A stretch of DNA of 48,244 nucleotides, from assembly GCA_016209145.1 (NCBI GenBank), contig JACQWT010000046.1, positions 7,564 through 55,807 on the forward strand, given 5' to 3'. Position 1 is the first letter of the stretch. Each line of letters opens with the position of its first letter. Origin of the DNA: Deltaproteobacteria bacterium (lineage in GTDB: Bacteria > Myxococcota_A > Polyangia > Polyangiales > Polyangiaceae). Shown piece after piece: positions 10,400-18,559 of this stretch. A model generated the notes under the pieces. It saw only the letters and a list, made by a program, of their open reading frames with translations, searched no databases and had not been told where the DNA came from. The position numbers and the translations under genes were made by a program.

Positions 10400-13093
10400 A
10401 TGTCGGGCCCTGCCATGACGACGCCCCGCGCGCGCCGGCGCCTCTACCTGGTCGACGGACCGAACCTCGCCTTTCGCGCCTTCTATGCCATAGGTCCCAT
10501 GGCCACGACTGGCGGCCGGCCTACGGGTGCCCTGTTCGGCTTCGCCAACATGCTGGTCAAGCTCATCAAGACCGAGCGGCCCGACTACCTCGCGATCGCC
10601 TGGGATCCCAAGGGCGGGAGCTTCCGCGAGCGCGAGTACCCGGCCTACAAGGGCACGCGGCCGGACATGCCCCCGGCCCTTGCGGCGCAGATGCCCCACT
10701 TTGCGCCCCTTTGCGCGGCCCTCGGCATCCCCTGGCTGTGTGTCGGCGATTTCGAGGCCGACGACGTCATGGCCACGCTGGCGCGCCGGCACGAGGGCGA
10801 GCTCGATGTCGTGCTCGTCACCGGCGACAAGGATCTGATGCAGCTCGTGGGCGAGCACGTCACGCTGCTCGACACCATGAAGGAGCGTCGGATCTCGCTC
10901 CCCGAGGTGCACGAGAAGTTCGGCTGCCCCCCGCGGCTCGTGCCCGACGCCCTCGGGATCTGGGGCGACAGCTCGGACAACATCCCGGGCGTCAAGGGCA
11001 TCGGCGAGAAGGGGGCCAAGGCCCTGCTCGCCCGCTTCGACGGCCTGGACGACATCTACGCCCGCATCGACGAGGTCGAGCCGCTGGCGGTGCGCAGCAA
11101 GCTGGTGCGCGATCGCGAGAGCGCATTTCTTTCCCGCCGGCTCGCCACCGTGCGTTCTGACGTGCCCCTGCCGATCGCGCTGGGCGAGCTCGAGCTGCGC
11201 TTCCCGCCGCCGCCGGAGCAGGCGCGCCCGCTCTTGGGCGAGCTCGAGTTCCGTTCGCTCTTGCGCGAGCTGGGCGGCGAGATGACGGCCGTCGATCGCT
11301 CGGGCTACCGGCTCGTCACGACCGAAGCCGAGCTGGGAGCGCTGCGCGCCGCCCTCGGCGCCGCCTCCCGCTTCGCGCTCGACACCGAGACGACCGCGCT
11401 CGATCCGCTGCGCGCCGAGCTCGTCGGCCTCTCTTTCTGCTGCGACGAGCGCGAGGCATGGTACGTGCCCGTCGGGCACGCCGGCCCGGCCGCCGCGCGG
11501 CAGCTTCCCTGGGAGCGCGTGCGCGAGGCGCTCGGCCCCCTGCTGACCGATCCGGCCAGGGGCAAGACCGGGCAGAACATCAAGTACGACCTCAAGGTGC
11601 TCGCCCGCCACGGCCTGCGCGTCGCAGGGGTCGATGGCGACACGCTGCTCGTCGACTACCTGCTCGCGCCCGATCGGCGCTCGCACAAGCTGGACGATCT
11701 GAGCTTGCTGCACCTCTCGCACCGGACGATCGGCTACGGGGAGACCGTCCCCGAAGGCGAGACCTTCGCCGCGGTCGGGCTGGAGGCGGCGCGCGACTAT
11801 TCCGCCGAGGATGCCCACGTCACCTGGCTGCTCGATGGCAAGCTCACGCCCCTGCTCCGGGAGCAGGGGCTGGAGCAGCTCTACCGCGAGATCGAGGTGC
11901 CGCTCATCGGCGTGCTCTGGCGCATGGAGGAGCGCGGCATCGCCGTAGACGTAGATCTCATGCGCGCGCTCTCGCACGAGCTGGAGGGCCGAATCGCCGA
12001 GGCCGAGCGGCGCTGCCACGAGCTCGCCGGCGGCCCGTTCAACGTGGGTTCGGTCAAGCAGCTCAGGGAGCTACTGTTCGACCGGCTCGGCCTGCCCGTG
12101 GTGCGCAAGACCAAGACCGGAGCCTCGACCGACGAGTCGGTGCTGAGCGAGCTCGCGCCCCTGCACCCGCTGCCCCAGGCCGTCCTCGACTACCGGGCCC
12201 TGGTCAAGCTCAAGAACACCTACGTCGATCCTCTTCCCTCGCTGGTCCACCCCGAGACGGGGCGCATCCACACGAGCTTCTCGCAGACCACCGCGGCCAC
12301 CGGCCGGCTGGCCTCGTCCGATCCCAACCTGCAGAACATCCCGGTGCGCACGCCCGAGGGCCGGCGCATCCGGCAGGCATTCATCGCGCCCCCGGGACGG
12401 CTGTTCGTCTCGGCCGACTACTCGCAGATCGAGCTGCGCGTTCTCGCGCACCTGTGTGGCGGCCAGGGCGGCTTTGCCGCGAGCTTCGCCGCCGGCCGCG
12501 ACGTGCACGCCGAGACGGCGGCCGGCCTCTTCGGCGTGGAGCTGGCCCGGGTCACCCGCGAACAGCGCGCCATGGCCAAGGCGGTCAACTTCGGCATCGT
12601 CTACGGCCAGACCGCTTTCGGCCTCGCCCAAAGCCAGGGGATCGCGCGGGCCCAGGCGGCCGAGTACATCCGCCGCTACAAGGAGAAGTTTCCCGAGATC
12701 GATGCCTACCAGGAACGCACCCTGGGTCAGGCCCGCAGCACGGGCTACGTGCAGACGCTGCTCGGCCGGCGCCGGCCCATCGGGGGCCTTGCGAGCAGGC
12801 AGCCGGCCGAGCGCGCCGCGGCCGAACGGGTGGCCATCAACACGCCCGTGCAGGGCAGCGCCGCGGATCTCATCAAGAAGGCCATGATCGGCATCGACGC
12901 CCGCCTGCGCGATGGCTACCCCGGCCAGCACCTGCTGCTACAGGTCCACGACGAGCTGCTGCTCGAGGTGGACGAGGACCGGGCCGACGCGGTGGCCGCG
13001 ATGGTGCGGGAAGAGATGAGCTCGGCCCTGGAGCTCGCCGTCCCGCTCGTGGTCGACGTCGGCACCGGCCCCACCTGGGACGACGCGCACTGA
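10400..13093 (+). CDS. polA: DNA polymerase I
   Basis: 897 residues from ATG 10400, or 892 from ATG 10415, which is closer to the usual start; residue numbers here use 10415. The 5'-3' exonuclease domain opens with LYLVDGPNLAFRAFYAI and contains the helix-hairpin segment GDSSDNIPGVKGIGEKGAK. The 3'-5' proofreading domain keeps DTET (D323, E325), so proofreading looks intact, unlike in many thermophile enzymes. The polymerase domain has motif A DYSQIELRVLAHL (D668), motif B RAMAKAVNFGIVYGQ and motif C QVHDELLLEV (D846). It performs Okazaki-fragment maturation and repair synthesis. The length is normal (E. coli 928). A GC hairpin overlaps the stop codon, and repeat B1 follows at once. Confidence 0.97.
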   Translation: MSGPAMTTPRARRRLYLVDGPNLAFRAFYAIGPMATTGGRPTGALFGFANMLVKLIKTERPDYLAIAWDPKGGSFREREYPAYKGTRPDMPPALAAQMPHFAPLCAALGIPWLCVGDFEADDVMATLARRHEGELDVVLVTGDKDLMQLVGEHVTLLDTMKERRISLPEVHEKFGCPPRLVPDALGIWGDSSDNIPGVKGIGEKGAKALLARFDGLDDIYARIDEVEPLAVRSKLVRDRESAFLSRRLATVRSDVPLPIALGELELRFPPPPEQARPLLGELEFRSLLRELGGEMTAVDRSGYRLVTTEAELGALRAALGAASRFALDTETTALDPLRAELVGLSFCCDEREAWYVPVGHAGPAAARQLPWERVREALGPLLTDPARGKTGQNIKYDLKVLARHGLRVAGVDGDTLLVDYLLAPDRRSHKLDDLSLLHLSHRTIGYGETVPEGETFAAVGLEAARDYSAEDAHVTWLLDGKLTPLLREQGLEQLYREIEVPLIGVLWRMEERGIAVDVDLMRALSHELEGRIAEAERRCHELAGGPFNVGSVKQLRELLFDRLGLPVVRKTKTGASTDESVLSELAPLHPLPQAVLDYRALVKLKNTYVDPLPSLVHPETGRIHTSFSQTTAATGRLASSDPNLQNIPVRTPEGRRIRQAFIAPPGRLFVSADYSQIELRVLAHLCGGQGGFAASFAAGRDVHAETAAGLFGVELARVTREQRAMAKAVNFGIVYGQTAFGLAQSQGIARAQAAEYIRRYKEKFPEIDAYQERTLGQARSTGYVQTLLGRRRPIGGLASRQPAERAAAERVAINTPVQGSAADLIKKAMIGIDARLRDGYPGQHLLLQVHDELLLEVDEDRADAVAAMVREEMSSALELAVPLVVDVGTGPTWDDAH

Positions 13094-13109
13094 CTATCGA
13101 TGCGCGTCG
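13081..13109 (+). terminator. GC-rich hairpin across the polA stop
   Basis: CGACGCGCA (13081-13089) pairs perfectly with TGCGCGTCG (13101-13109) around an 11-base loop that contains the polA TGA. There is no T-tract, so it is either a weak terminator or an mRNA-end stabiliser. Its right arm belongs to the sequence also found at 9037. Confidence 0.4.
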
Positions 13110-13125
13110 AGATCGAAGACCACCC

Positions 13126-13314
13126 GGTCAGGGCGAACGGGGTTCGGGCCCCGTTCGCGGGGTCTGGGGCGAAGCCCCAGCGTGGAACTCTCCCGCGGAC
13201 GGCACCCCTTGGTCCACAGCGCGCAACGGCCGCGGGGCGTTGCTGCTTGCGTCCGCCCGCTCCGTTCGTGCGGGCTCATCGGTTCCACCCTTGGGTTGCG
13301 GGTGAAGCCCGCGC
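13126..13314 (+). repeat. Interspersed repeat B, copy 1
   Basis: About 189 bases closely matching 27211-27400, with the 3' half also at 40650-40740. It starts GGTCAGGGCGAACGGGG and ends AGCCCGCGC. Internal hairpins include CTGGGGC-GAA-GCCCCAG at 13164-13180 and a GCGGG/CCCGC stem near the 3' end. It lies between the convergent polA and lipoprotein genes. Confidence 0.85.
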
Positions 13315-13326
13315 TGGACGCCCCGC

Positions 13327-15570
13327 TCACTTGATGGGATTGATGAGCTGCTGGTTTAGCCCGCCCGGGTAGGCGTAGGAGTCGTACGAGTCGTAGCCCA
13401 CGACGACGATGCCGCAGGGCTTGCTGCCCTTGACCTTGTGCGCGCCGTCGGTGGCCGAGATGCGCGCCACCTCCCACTCGGGCGCGTCCTTGCCGTTGTT
13501 GATGGGGACAAAGGCGTTCTGCGCCACGGGATTCCCGTCCACCGTCACCGTCTCGCCCACGTGCTTCGTGATGATGAAGAAGTCATAGATCCAGTTGGGG
13601 GGCACGAGCACGACGTAGCTGTCGAGGTACTGCGCCACCGGCACCATCTGGGTCATGGCCGGGTCGCCGGCCTTCTCGGCCGGGGCATCGGTGTTGCTGC
13701 TGCACGTCAGATACGCCATGATGTGGATCGGTTTGCTCGCCTTGACCACGAAGTCTCCGGGGTTCTGCTTCGTGCCCGCGACCGAGAGCTGGAGCCACTT
13801 GCCCGCGTTCAGGACCTGCGGCCCGACCGGAAGCCCCGTGACCTCGGGATGGGCGACGAACTCGATCTGCGTGCCGTCCTCGCTCGCGTAGACGTCCCAG
13901 ATCGTGGCCTCGACCTTGTTGATGCTACGCACCGGCATGCGCGAGGCGACGTACTCTTTGCCCCACGTCTGCAGGCCGAACATCTCCTCCTCCAGGTGGT
14001 CGCAGGCCACCTTGTCGGGCGGGATGTTCACGCAGACGTGCGCGCTCAGGACGCTGACCGGCTTGTTCGATACGATGCTCGTGCCGTTGAAGGTCTTGCC
14101 CACCCCCGCGGAGCTGATCTGAATGAAGTCGCCCTCCTTGAGCAGAGGCATCGGGGTGGGGACGCCGGGCTGCAACGCCGGGATTGGACCGCCGCCGACG
14201 GTGGCAATCGAGGAGGTGACCGTGACCTGGGTGTCGTCCTCCGAGGCGATCACGTATGCCTGCGCCGCGCCGTGCTGGGTCTGCGGGTAGCCCACCATCT
14301 GATGGTGCGTGTCGAGCGAGCTCGTGGGCAAGAGCAGCGAGGCATCGCTGGTGTAGGATGACTGGCCGTCGATGGGGTTGAACTGGTAGGCGATGACCGG
14401 GTAGTCCGAGACGACGCGGTAGGCGCCGCGGGCGAACAGGCCCGTGCCCGTGATGTGCCGGTCGGGCAGGTTGAACACCTTGAGGCTGAGCGGCCCCACG
14501 GCGGCGTTCTGAATCGTGGTCCAGGCGTTGTTCTGATAGAGCTGGACCGTGACGTTGGCCGTGTCCTTGGCGCTGACGTTGGAGACGACCACGGCGTACT
14601 GCAGCGCGTTGTAGCTACCGTAGTTCTCGCAATCGACGCCGTAGTAGACACAGCCCACCGAGGAGCGCATCGCCGCCGCCAGATCGCAGGGTGTGAAGCA
14701 GTCGGCATCGACGATGCCGTTGCAGTTGTTGTCGACCTGGTCCTTGCAGTCCTCGTTCGCGGCCGGGTTGATGGCCGGATCGTTGTCGTCGCAGTCGCCG
14801 TTCTTGACCGTCCAGCCGTCGCCGTCGATGTCCTCGTCGACCAGGTTGTCGCAGTTGTTGTCGAGGCCGTCGCCCGGGACTTCCGGCGCCTTCGGGTTGA
14901 TGCTGGGATCGGCGTCGTTGCAGTCGCCCTGGCAGGGGCCGAAGCCGTCGCCGTCGGCGTCCGGCTGGGCGGCGTCCTTGAAGCCGTCGCAGTCGTCATC
15001 GACGCCGTTGGCGCAGTCCTCCTTGGCGTTGGGGTGCACGGCCGCGTTGGCATCGTCGCAGTCGCCTTGCTCCGCCGTGTAGCCGTCGCCGTCGTAGTCG
15101 CCGTCCACCACGCCGTCGCAGTTGTTGTCCACGCCGTCGCCCGGCAGTTCCTGGGCGACCGGGCTCGTGTTGGGATCGGCGTCGTTGCAGTCGCCCTGGC
15201 AGGGGCCGAAGCCGTCGCCGTCGGCGTCGGGCTCGCTCGCGTCCTTGACGCCGTTGCAGTTGTTGTCGCTGCCGTCGTCGCAGATCTCGACCGCGCCCGG
15301 ATGGATGTCGGCGTTCTGGTCGTTGCAGTCGCCCTGCACCTCGGCGTAGCCGTCGCCGTCGTCGTCGGTGTCCAGGCCCGAGCTACCGCCCCCGCCGGTG
15401 CTCGTGCTCGTGCCGGTGCCACCCCCGCCCCCGCCCGCGCCGCCGCCGCCCGCCGCGGTAGGCGAGCCGCCGAAAGGCTCCTGCGCGGTGCCGGCACTGC
15501 ACGCGCTCCAGAGGGCGCCCAGCGCCGCCACCGCTGCCACGAGCCCGATGTTCCTTGCTCCGTTCTTCAT
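13327..15570 (-). CDS. Lipoprotein with MopE metal-binding repeats and IgGFc-binding domain
   Basis: 747 residues. The signal peptide ends in a lipobox-like LWSAC (about residue 25), followed by a Gly/Ser/Thr-rich spacer. Residues about 75-290 hold a run of MopE-type repeats with Ca-binding-like DxDxDG loops: DTDDDGDGYAE, DADGDGFGPCQGDCND (twice), DYDGDGYTAEQGDCDD and DIDGDGW, plus paired cysteines and the N-x-C-D/N-G signature. From about 295 to the end the sequence matches the IgGFc-binding N-terminal domain (YAVVVSNVSA, SVLSAHVCVNIP, VVLVPPNWIYDFFIITK). The protein should be anchored at the cell surface or outer membrane and may act in adhesion or copper/calcium binding. Short spacer ORFs are absent; a signal-bearing ATG start at 15570 is clear. 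Confidence 0.88.
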   Translation of the reverse strand: MKNGARNIGLVAAVAALGALWSACSAGTAQEPFGGSPTAAGGGGAGGGGGGTGTSTSTGGGGSSGLDTDDDGDGYAEVQGDCNDQNADIHPGAVEICDDGSDNNCNGVKDASEPDADGDGFGPCQGDCNDADPNTSPVAQELPGDGVDNNCDGVVDGDYDGDGYTAEQGDCDDANAAVHPNAKEDCANGVDDDCDGFKDAAQPDADGDGFGPCQGDCNDADPSINPKAPEVPGDGLDNNCDNLVDEDIDGDGWTVKNGDCDDNDPAINPAANEDCKDQVDNNCNGIVDADCFTPCDLAAAMRSSVGCVYYGVDCENYGSYNALQYAVVVSNVSAKDTANVTVQLYQNNAWTTIQNAAVGPLSLKVFNLPDRHITGTGLFARGAYRVVSDYPVIAYQFNPIDGQSSYTSDASLLLPTSSLDTHHQMVGYPQTQHGAAQAYVIASEDDTQVTVTSSIATVGGGPIPALQPGVPTPMPLLKEGDFIQISSAGVGKTFNGTSIVSNKPVSVLSAHVCVNIPPDKVACDHLEEEMFGLQTWGKEYVASRMPVRSINKVEATIWDVYASEDGTQIEFVAHPEVTGLPVGPQVLNAGKWLQLSVAGTKQNPGDFVVKASKPIHIMAYLTCSSNTDAPAEKAGDPAMTQMVPVAQYLDSYVVLVPPNWIYDFFIITKHVGETVTVDGNPVAQNAFVPINNGKDAPEWEVARISATDGAHKVKGSKPCGIVVVGYDSYDSYAYPGGLNQQLINPIK
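14904..15228 (-). repeat. 58-bp direct repeat within the MopE region
   Basis: 14904-14961 is identical to 15171-15228, 267 bases (89 codons) apart, inside the MopE repeats. Identity at silent positions shows recent duplication or gene conversion between repeat units. Confidence 0.8.
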
Positions 15571-15625
15571 GGTTGCCGCCTCGAGGGTCCAGTGTATCAG
15601 CTCCGGGGCGCGGACGCGCGGACGC

Positions 15626-15883
15626 GATGTTGAAGGTTTCGAGCCCGGCCCGGCGCGCGACCGCGAGCTGGCGCCCGTCCCCGGAGACCAGACGCGAGCG
15701 GCCCAGCACGACGGCGCTGGCTACGCGCACGAGGTCGAGGCCGCGGCTGAGCGCTCGCGCCGAGAAGCGCCGGGACACATCCAGCGCTCGCGCCATGACC
15801 GCCTCCAGGTCCAACGCGCCGCGCGCGAGACGCCGTGCTGCCAGATCGTCGTCGAGGTCAGCCGCCACCCGATCGCGCTGCTG
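15626..15883 (-). pseudogene. PIN-domain (VapC-like) toxin remnant, C-terminal half
   Basis: About 86 codons read in minus frame as a PIN-domain C-terminus: DLAARRLARGALDLEAV, then LSRGLDLVRVASAVVLG and SGDGRQLAVARRAGLETFNI. The pattern D-L-x-x-V-A-S-A, then a variant of T-x-D-x-R-Q-x-x-x-A-x-x-A-G-L, is typical of VapC nucleases, where the final aspartate joins the metal site. No start codon or N-terminal acidic residues are present, there is no stop where the family normally ends, and no antitoxin lies nearby. It abuts the transposase remnant at 15895 and is probably a dead fragment. The call is by pattern only. Confidence 0.5.
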
Positions 15884-15894
15884 ACGCGTGATGC

Positions 15895-16197
15895 GCCCAC
15901 GGCCCAAGGCACCAGCTCCACGGTGACTCCGCAGCGCGGGCAATCGGCCCGCCGTGGCGCGTGCACGAAGAACACCGCCACCGCCCACAGGCGCACGAAC
16001 TGGAACAGCCGCTCGTGCAGCCGATCGTAACAGCGGCACTTGTGCCCGCAGCCGGAGCAGACAGGCCGGCTGCCCCGGCGCGCTCGGAGGTGAACGTGCA
16101 GCTCGGCTCGGCCGCAGTGCCGGCCCGACCAGTGCACCTTGCCGTACACGAATCCAGGCTGTTTCTGCAGCCGGTTGAGGATAGACTTCAGTTGCAT
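15895..16197 (-). pseudogene. ISL3-type transposase remnant, N-terminal zinc-finger part
   Basis: From ATG 16197, about 101 codons resemble the N-terminal region of ISL3-family transposases: FVYGKVHWSG, then the Cys knuckle CSGCGHKCRCYDRLHERLFQF, then RRADCPRCGVTVELVPWAVG. The C-x2-C and C-x2-C pairs are the family's zinc-binding residues. After this point the frame no longer looks like transposase, and the DDE catalytic domain (300 residues) is missing. The frame then runs antisense-like through the PIN remnant. The inactive fragment suggests an old insertion followed by deletion. Confidence 0.6.
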
Positions 16198-16244
16198 CGT
16201 GCCGGGACCTGCTAGATTGTCGAACTGCGATCCTGGCACGATGC
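16194..16244. repeat. Inverted repeat at the transposase remnant start
   Basis: GCATCGTGCC at 16194-16203 is the exact complement of GGCACGATGC at 16235-16244, and pairing continues inward with one mismatch (GGGA/TCCT). The left arm includes the ATG of the transposase remnant. It could be an old IS end, an operator or an attenuator-like hairpin. Confidence 0.5.
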
Positions 16245-16836
16245 TTCTTGCGCCGTACAGGTCAGAGGGCAGCGGCGGCCCCCGGCGCCAGCCAAGGGCA
16301 GCCCGAGAACAACGACGAAGGCCGAAGGCCGGACCCAACCGCTTTCCCAAGGCCACATGGCAATGTCGCGGGGATCGCAGGGCCAGCGCCCGGCGCGGGC
16401 CTTCGCGGGCGGCACGCGCCGTCGATCCCGCGATGCAAGGGTGACGGGCGCCGAGCGACCACGCCGCCTTGCTGTGCACGCCGCACCCCGCTCAGGCTCC
16501 GCTGGGCTCCCGCAGCGCCGGGCCCGAGCGTCCTCCCGTACGTGAGGGCCCGGCGCGAGGACGTAAGTCCGTCCCTTCGGGACGGGGTTGGGGTCCCGAC
16601 GCGCCCTTCGGGCGCGTCACCCCTGCCCCGGCCCGCGCGGATGGATCGGCCGCCGTCGCTGCTATCGAGGGATTCTTGCTTAACGCGTATGCCTCTGCCC
16701 CCCCCCCGGCGGCATCACGACCCGGCCCCCAGCGTGCGATCCGCTTCCACAGATTCTCCCGAAGAGCCTTCTCGTTGCTCAAGCTGCGCTGCGCCAACAT
16801 CCCGAGATCGCACCGCCCGACTTCCAAGCAAGAGCC
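16198..16836. other. Non-coding stretch containing repeat A2
   Basis: About 640 bases between the transposase remnant and the Cys-rich lipoprotein. It holds one arm of the inverted repeat, the repeat A2 copy and a run of nine C at about 16700. Open frames on both strands here have no recognisable domain. A GGCC-GAA-GGCC hairpin lies near 16322. Confidence 0.55.
16559..16630 (+). repeat. Interspersed repeat A, copy 2
   Basis: The reverse complement of 378-449 with 72 of 72 bases identical. Hairpins at 16569-16585 (7-bp arms) and 16598-16618 (9-bp arms) show as TTC loops on this strand and GAA loops on the other. Flanking similarity fades quickly on both sides, so the conserved core is this unit. 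Confidence 0.85.
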
Positions 16837-17481
16837 CTATTTGCAGGCGCCAGCCGCACAGACCTCCCCCGGCTTGCACGCGACCCCGCAGCCGCCGCAA
16901 TTGGCCGGGTCAACCTTCGTGTCGGTACACTTCCCACCGCACAGCGGCACGCAGCCGACGCAGTCGCACACGCATTGGCCGGAGCTGCAGACGCCGCTCT
17001 CGCCGACGTCGTCGCACGCGTGGCCACAAGAGCCACAGTTGTTCGGTTCGGAGGTCAAGTCAACACACTCCCCGCCGCAGTCGGTCGTGCCCCCCCTGCA
17101 GCCATCAGCAGGCACACACTTCCCCTGGTGACAGCCCTCTCCCGGCACGCAGCCCACTCCGCAACCGCCGCAGTTGGCCGTGTGGGATGCGAGATCGACG
17201 CACTCACCATCACACCTCGTCTCGCCTTGTGCGCACTCCACGCCGCACCCCCCGTCCAAGCAGGCCCCATCATCGGCACAACCGTTCCCACCAGATCCGC
17301 AGTCGCTCGCCTCGCCAGCCGTCCCGTTGCACGCGCCGTCGGACCCACCCACGCCAATCGAACACCCTGTGCCGGCGCCTCCTCCGCCCTGCGCCCGGCC
17401 AACGTCGCAACCCCACGCCAATGACCCCACGGCAACCGCAGCCGCCAACGCAACCACCAGCATCTGCTCGTAGTTCGCCAT
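16837..17481 (-). CDS. Cys-rich 'CGGCG'-repeat lipoprotein
   Basis: 214 residues from ATG 17481, chosen because a GGGGAG ribosome site lies 6-7 bases upstream and a signal sequence follows (MANYEQMLVVALAAAVAVGS) with lipobox-like LAWGC. The mature protein begins with a Gly/Ser/Cys-rich stretch and then has about four cysteine modules. The pattern is C-x2-G-E-C-V-D-L, then NCGGCG or NCGSCG, then C-x4-C-x6-C. These modules also make up the genes at 36711 and 47135. Such proteins are abundant in myxobacteria and lie on the cell surface or in the matrix; their function is not settled. The reading frame happens to be open upstream into the gene ending nearby, but the ribosome site argues for an independent start. 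Confidence 0.75.
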   Translation of the reverse strand: MANYEQMLVVALAAAVAVGSLAWGCDVGRAQGGGGAGTGCSIGVGGSDGACNGTAGEASDCGSGGNGCADDGACLDGGCGVECAQGETRCDGECVDLASHTANCGGCGVGCVPGEGCHQGKCVPADGCRGGTTDCGGECVDLTSEPNNCGSCGHACDDVGESGVCSSGQCVCDCVGCVPLCGGKCTDTKVDPANCGGCGVACKPGEVCAAGACK

Positions 17482-18420
17482 GCCACGCTCCCCACGCCGA
17501 GTGCAGCAATCAGCCAGCACGCCGCGCCACAGCACCGGCACTCCCGGAAACGCCGACGGCGGTCCCAGCGCAGTCGCCGGCGACGCTGTCAACCGGCGCC
17601 GGCACGAATCCTCGCGGAGCCGCCGAGGAGATATGCTCGCGCGAGTGCCTCTCCCCCCTGCCCCTGCCGACCGACAAGCACACCGGCGGCCGCACCGAGC
17701 GGGGCCAGCGACCTCGCAGCACCGTGCAGCGTGGCCGTCCTCCTGGGTGGCGCCGAGCAGGTACTCGTTGTGAGCCGGATGGTTCTTGTGGAGGCCGGTG
17801 AGGAACCAGTAGCCGATGCGAGGATCGGAGCGCGGCGCGAAGTAGGGCTGCATAGGGTAGCAGATCTGAAAATCCGTGCCTGGCGTGATGCCGCCGGGGA
17901 AGAGCGGGTAGCCGGTAGGCCGGATCCTGGCGTGGTAGTGGGAGGACGCGAGCATGGTCTTCAGCTCGGGGAGCGTCATGTCGTGCAGCTTCCACTTCAG
18001 CTTGTCGGTGGCCTCCAGGAACAAGGCCCAGGCGGCGTACTTGGCGTAGATGTGGAGCGCTTGGTCGTGGCGCAGGTAGAGGCGACCGGACCCCGGCTCT
18101 AGTTGCCCGGCGAAGTCGGCTGGCGCAACGGGGAAGCCAAGGTCAGAGCCGTCGATCTTGAGGAGCTGCTTGTAGTAGTCGTTGAGGATTTTTTTGCGCG
18201 CAAGCGGCCACTGGGCGTAGCATTCGCGCTTGGACTTGCCAGAGTCCGGGAGTTCCCATTCCAGGGCGTGCGCAAGAACGGGGTAGGCGGCGAGCAGGTC
18301 CTCGACGGTGTTGTAGATTTTGGGTGGGGGCTTGGGGCCCGGCGAATGTCCTGGAGGCCGCTTGCCGGCAACCGCGCCCCCGTATCGGAGAAAATACTGC
18401 CTCTGGTTGTCGGCGGTCAA
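17482..18420 (-). pseudogene. Hypothetical protein, apparently broken at both ends
   Basis: Minus-strand reading from a TTG at 18420 gives a credible protein for about 230 residues: NQRQYFLRYGG, NTVEDLLAAYPVLAHALEWELP, ALHIYAKYAAWALFLEATDK, DFQICYPMQPYFAP, RIGYWFLTGLHKNHPAHNEY. After GATQEDGH the sequence becomes Arg/Cys/Ala-rich and unlike a natural protein, yet no stop occurs before the next gene's start. This suggests a frameshift near 17730. The start is also doubtful: an ATG at about 18438 is one base out of frame. I do not recognise the family. It lies in the decayed zone next to mobile-element remains. Confidence 0.45.
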
Positions 18421-18559
18421 GGGAAATCGATACGGTCATGAGGGAGGTGGGCGCATGTGGGGGGGGGCCTACCAATACCTACATGGCCGACCCGTGCCCG
18501 GCTCGGTCGTTGACGGGCCGCGGCTGCGGGCGTAGCCGTTGGCGCGCCAGGGGAAGTAG

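Noticed and set aside
16248-17801. Plus-strand frame of 517 codons antisense to the Cys-rich gene
   Set aside because: Arg/Ser/Pro-rich translation, complementary to a signal-peptide Cys-repeat gene with a good ribosome site.
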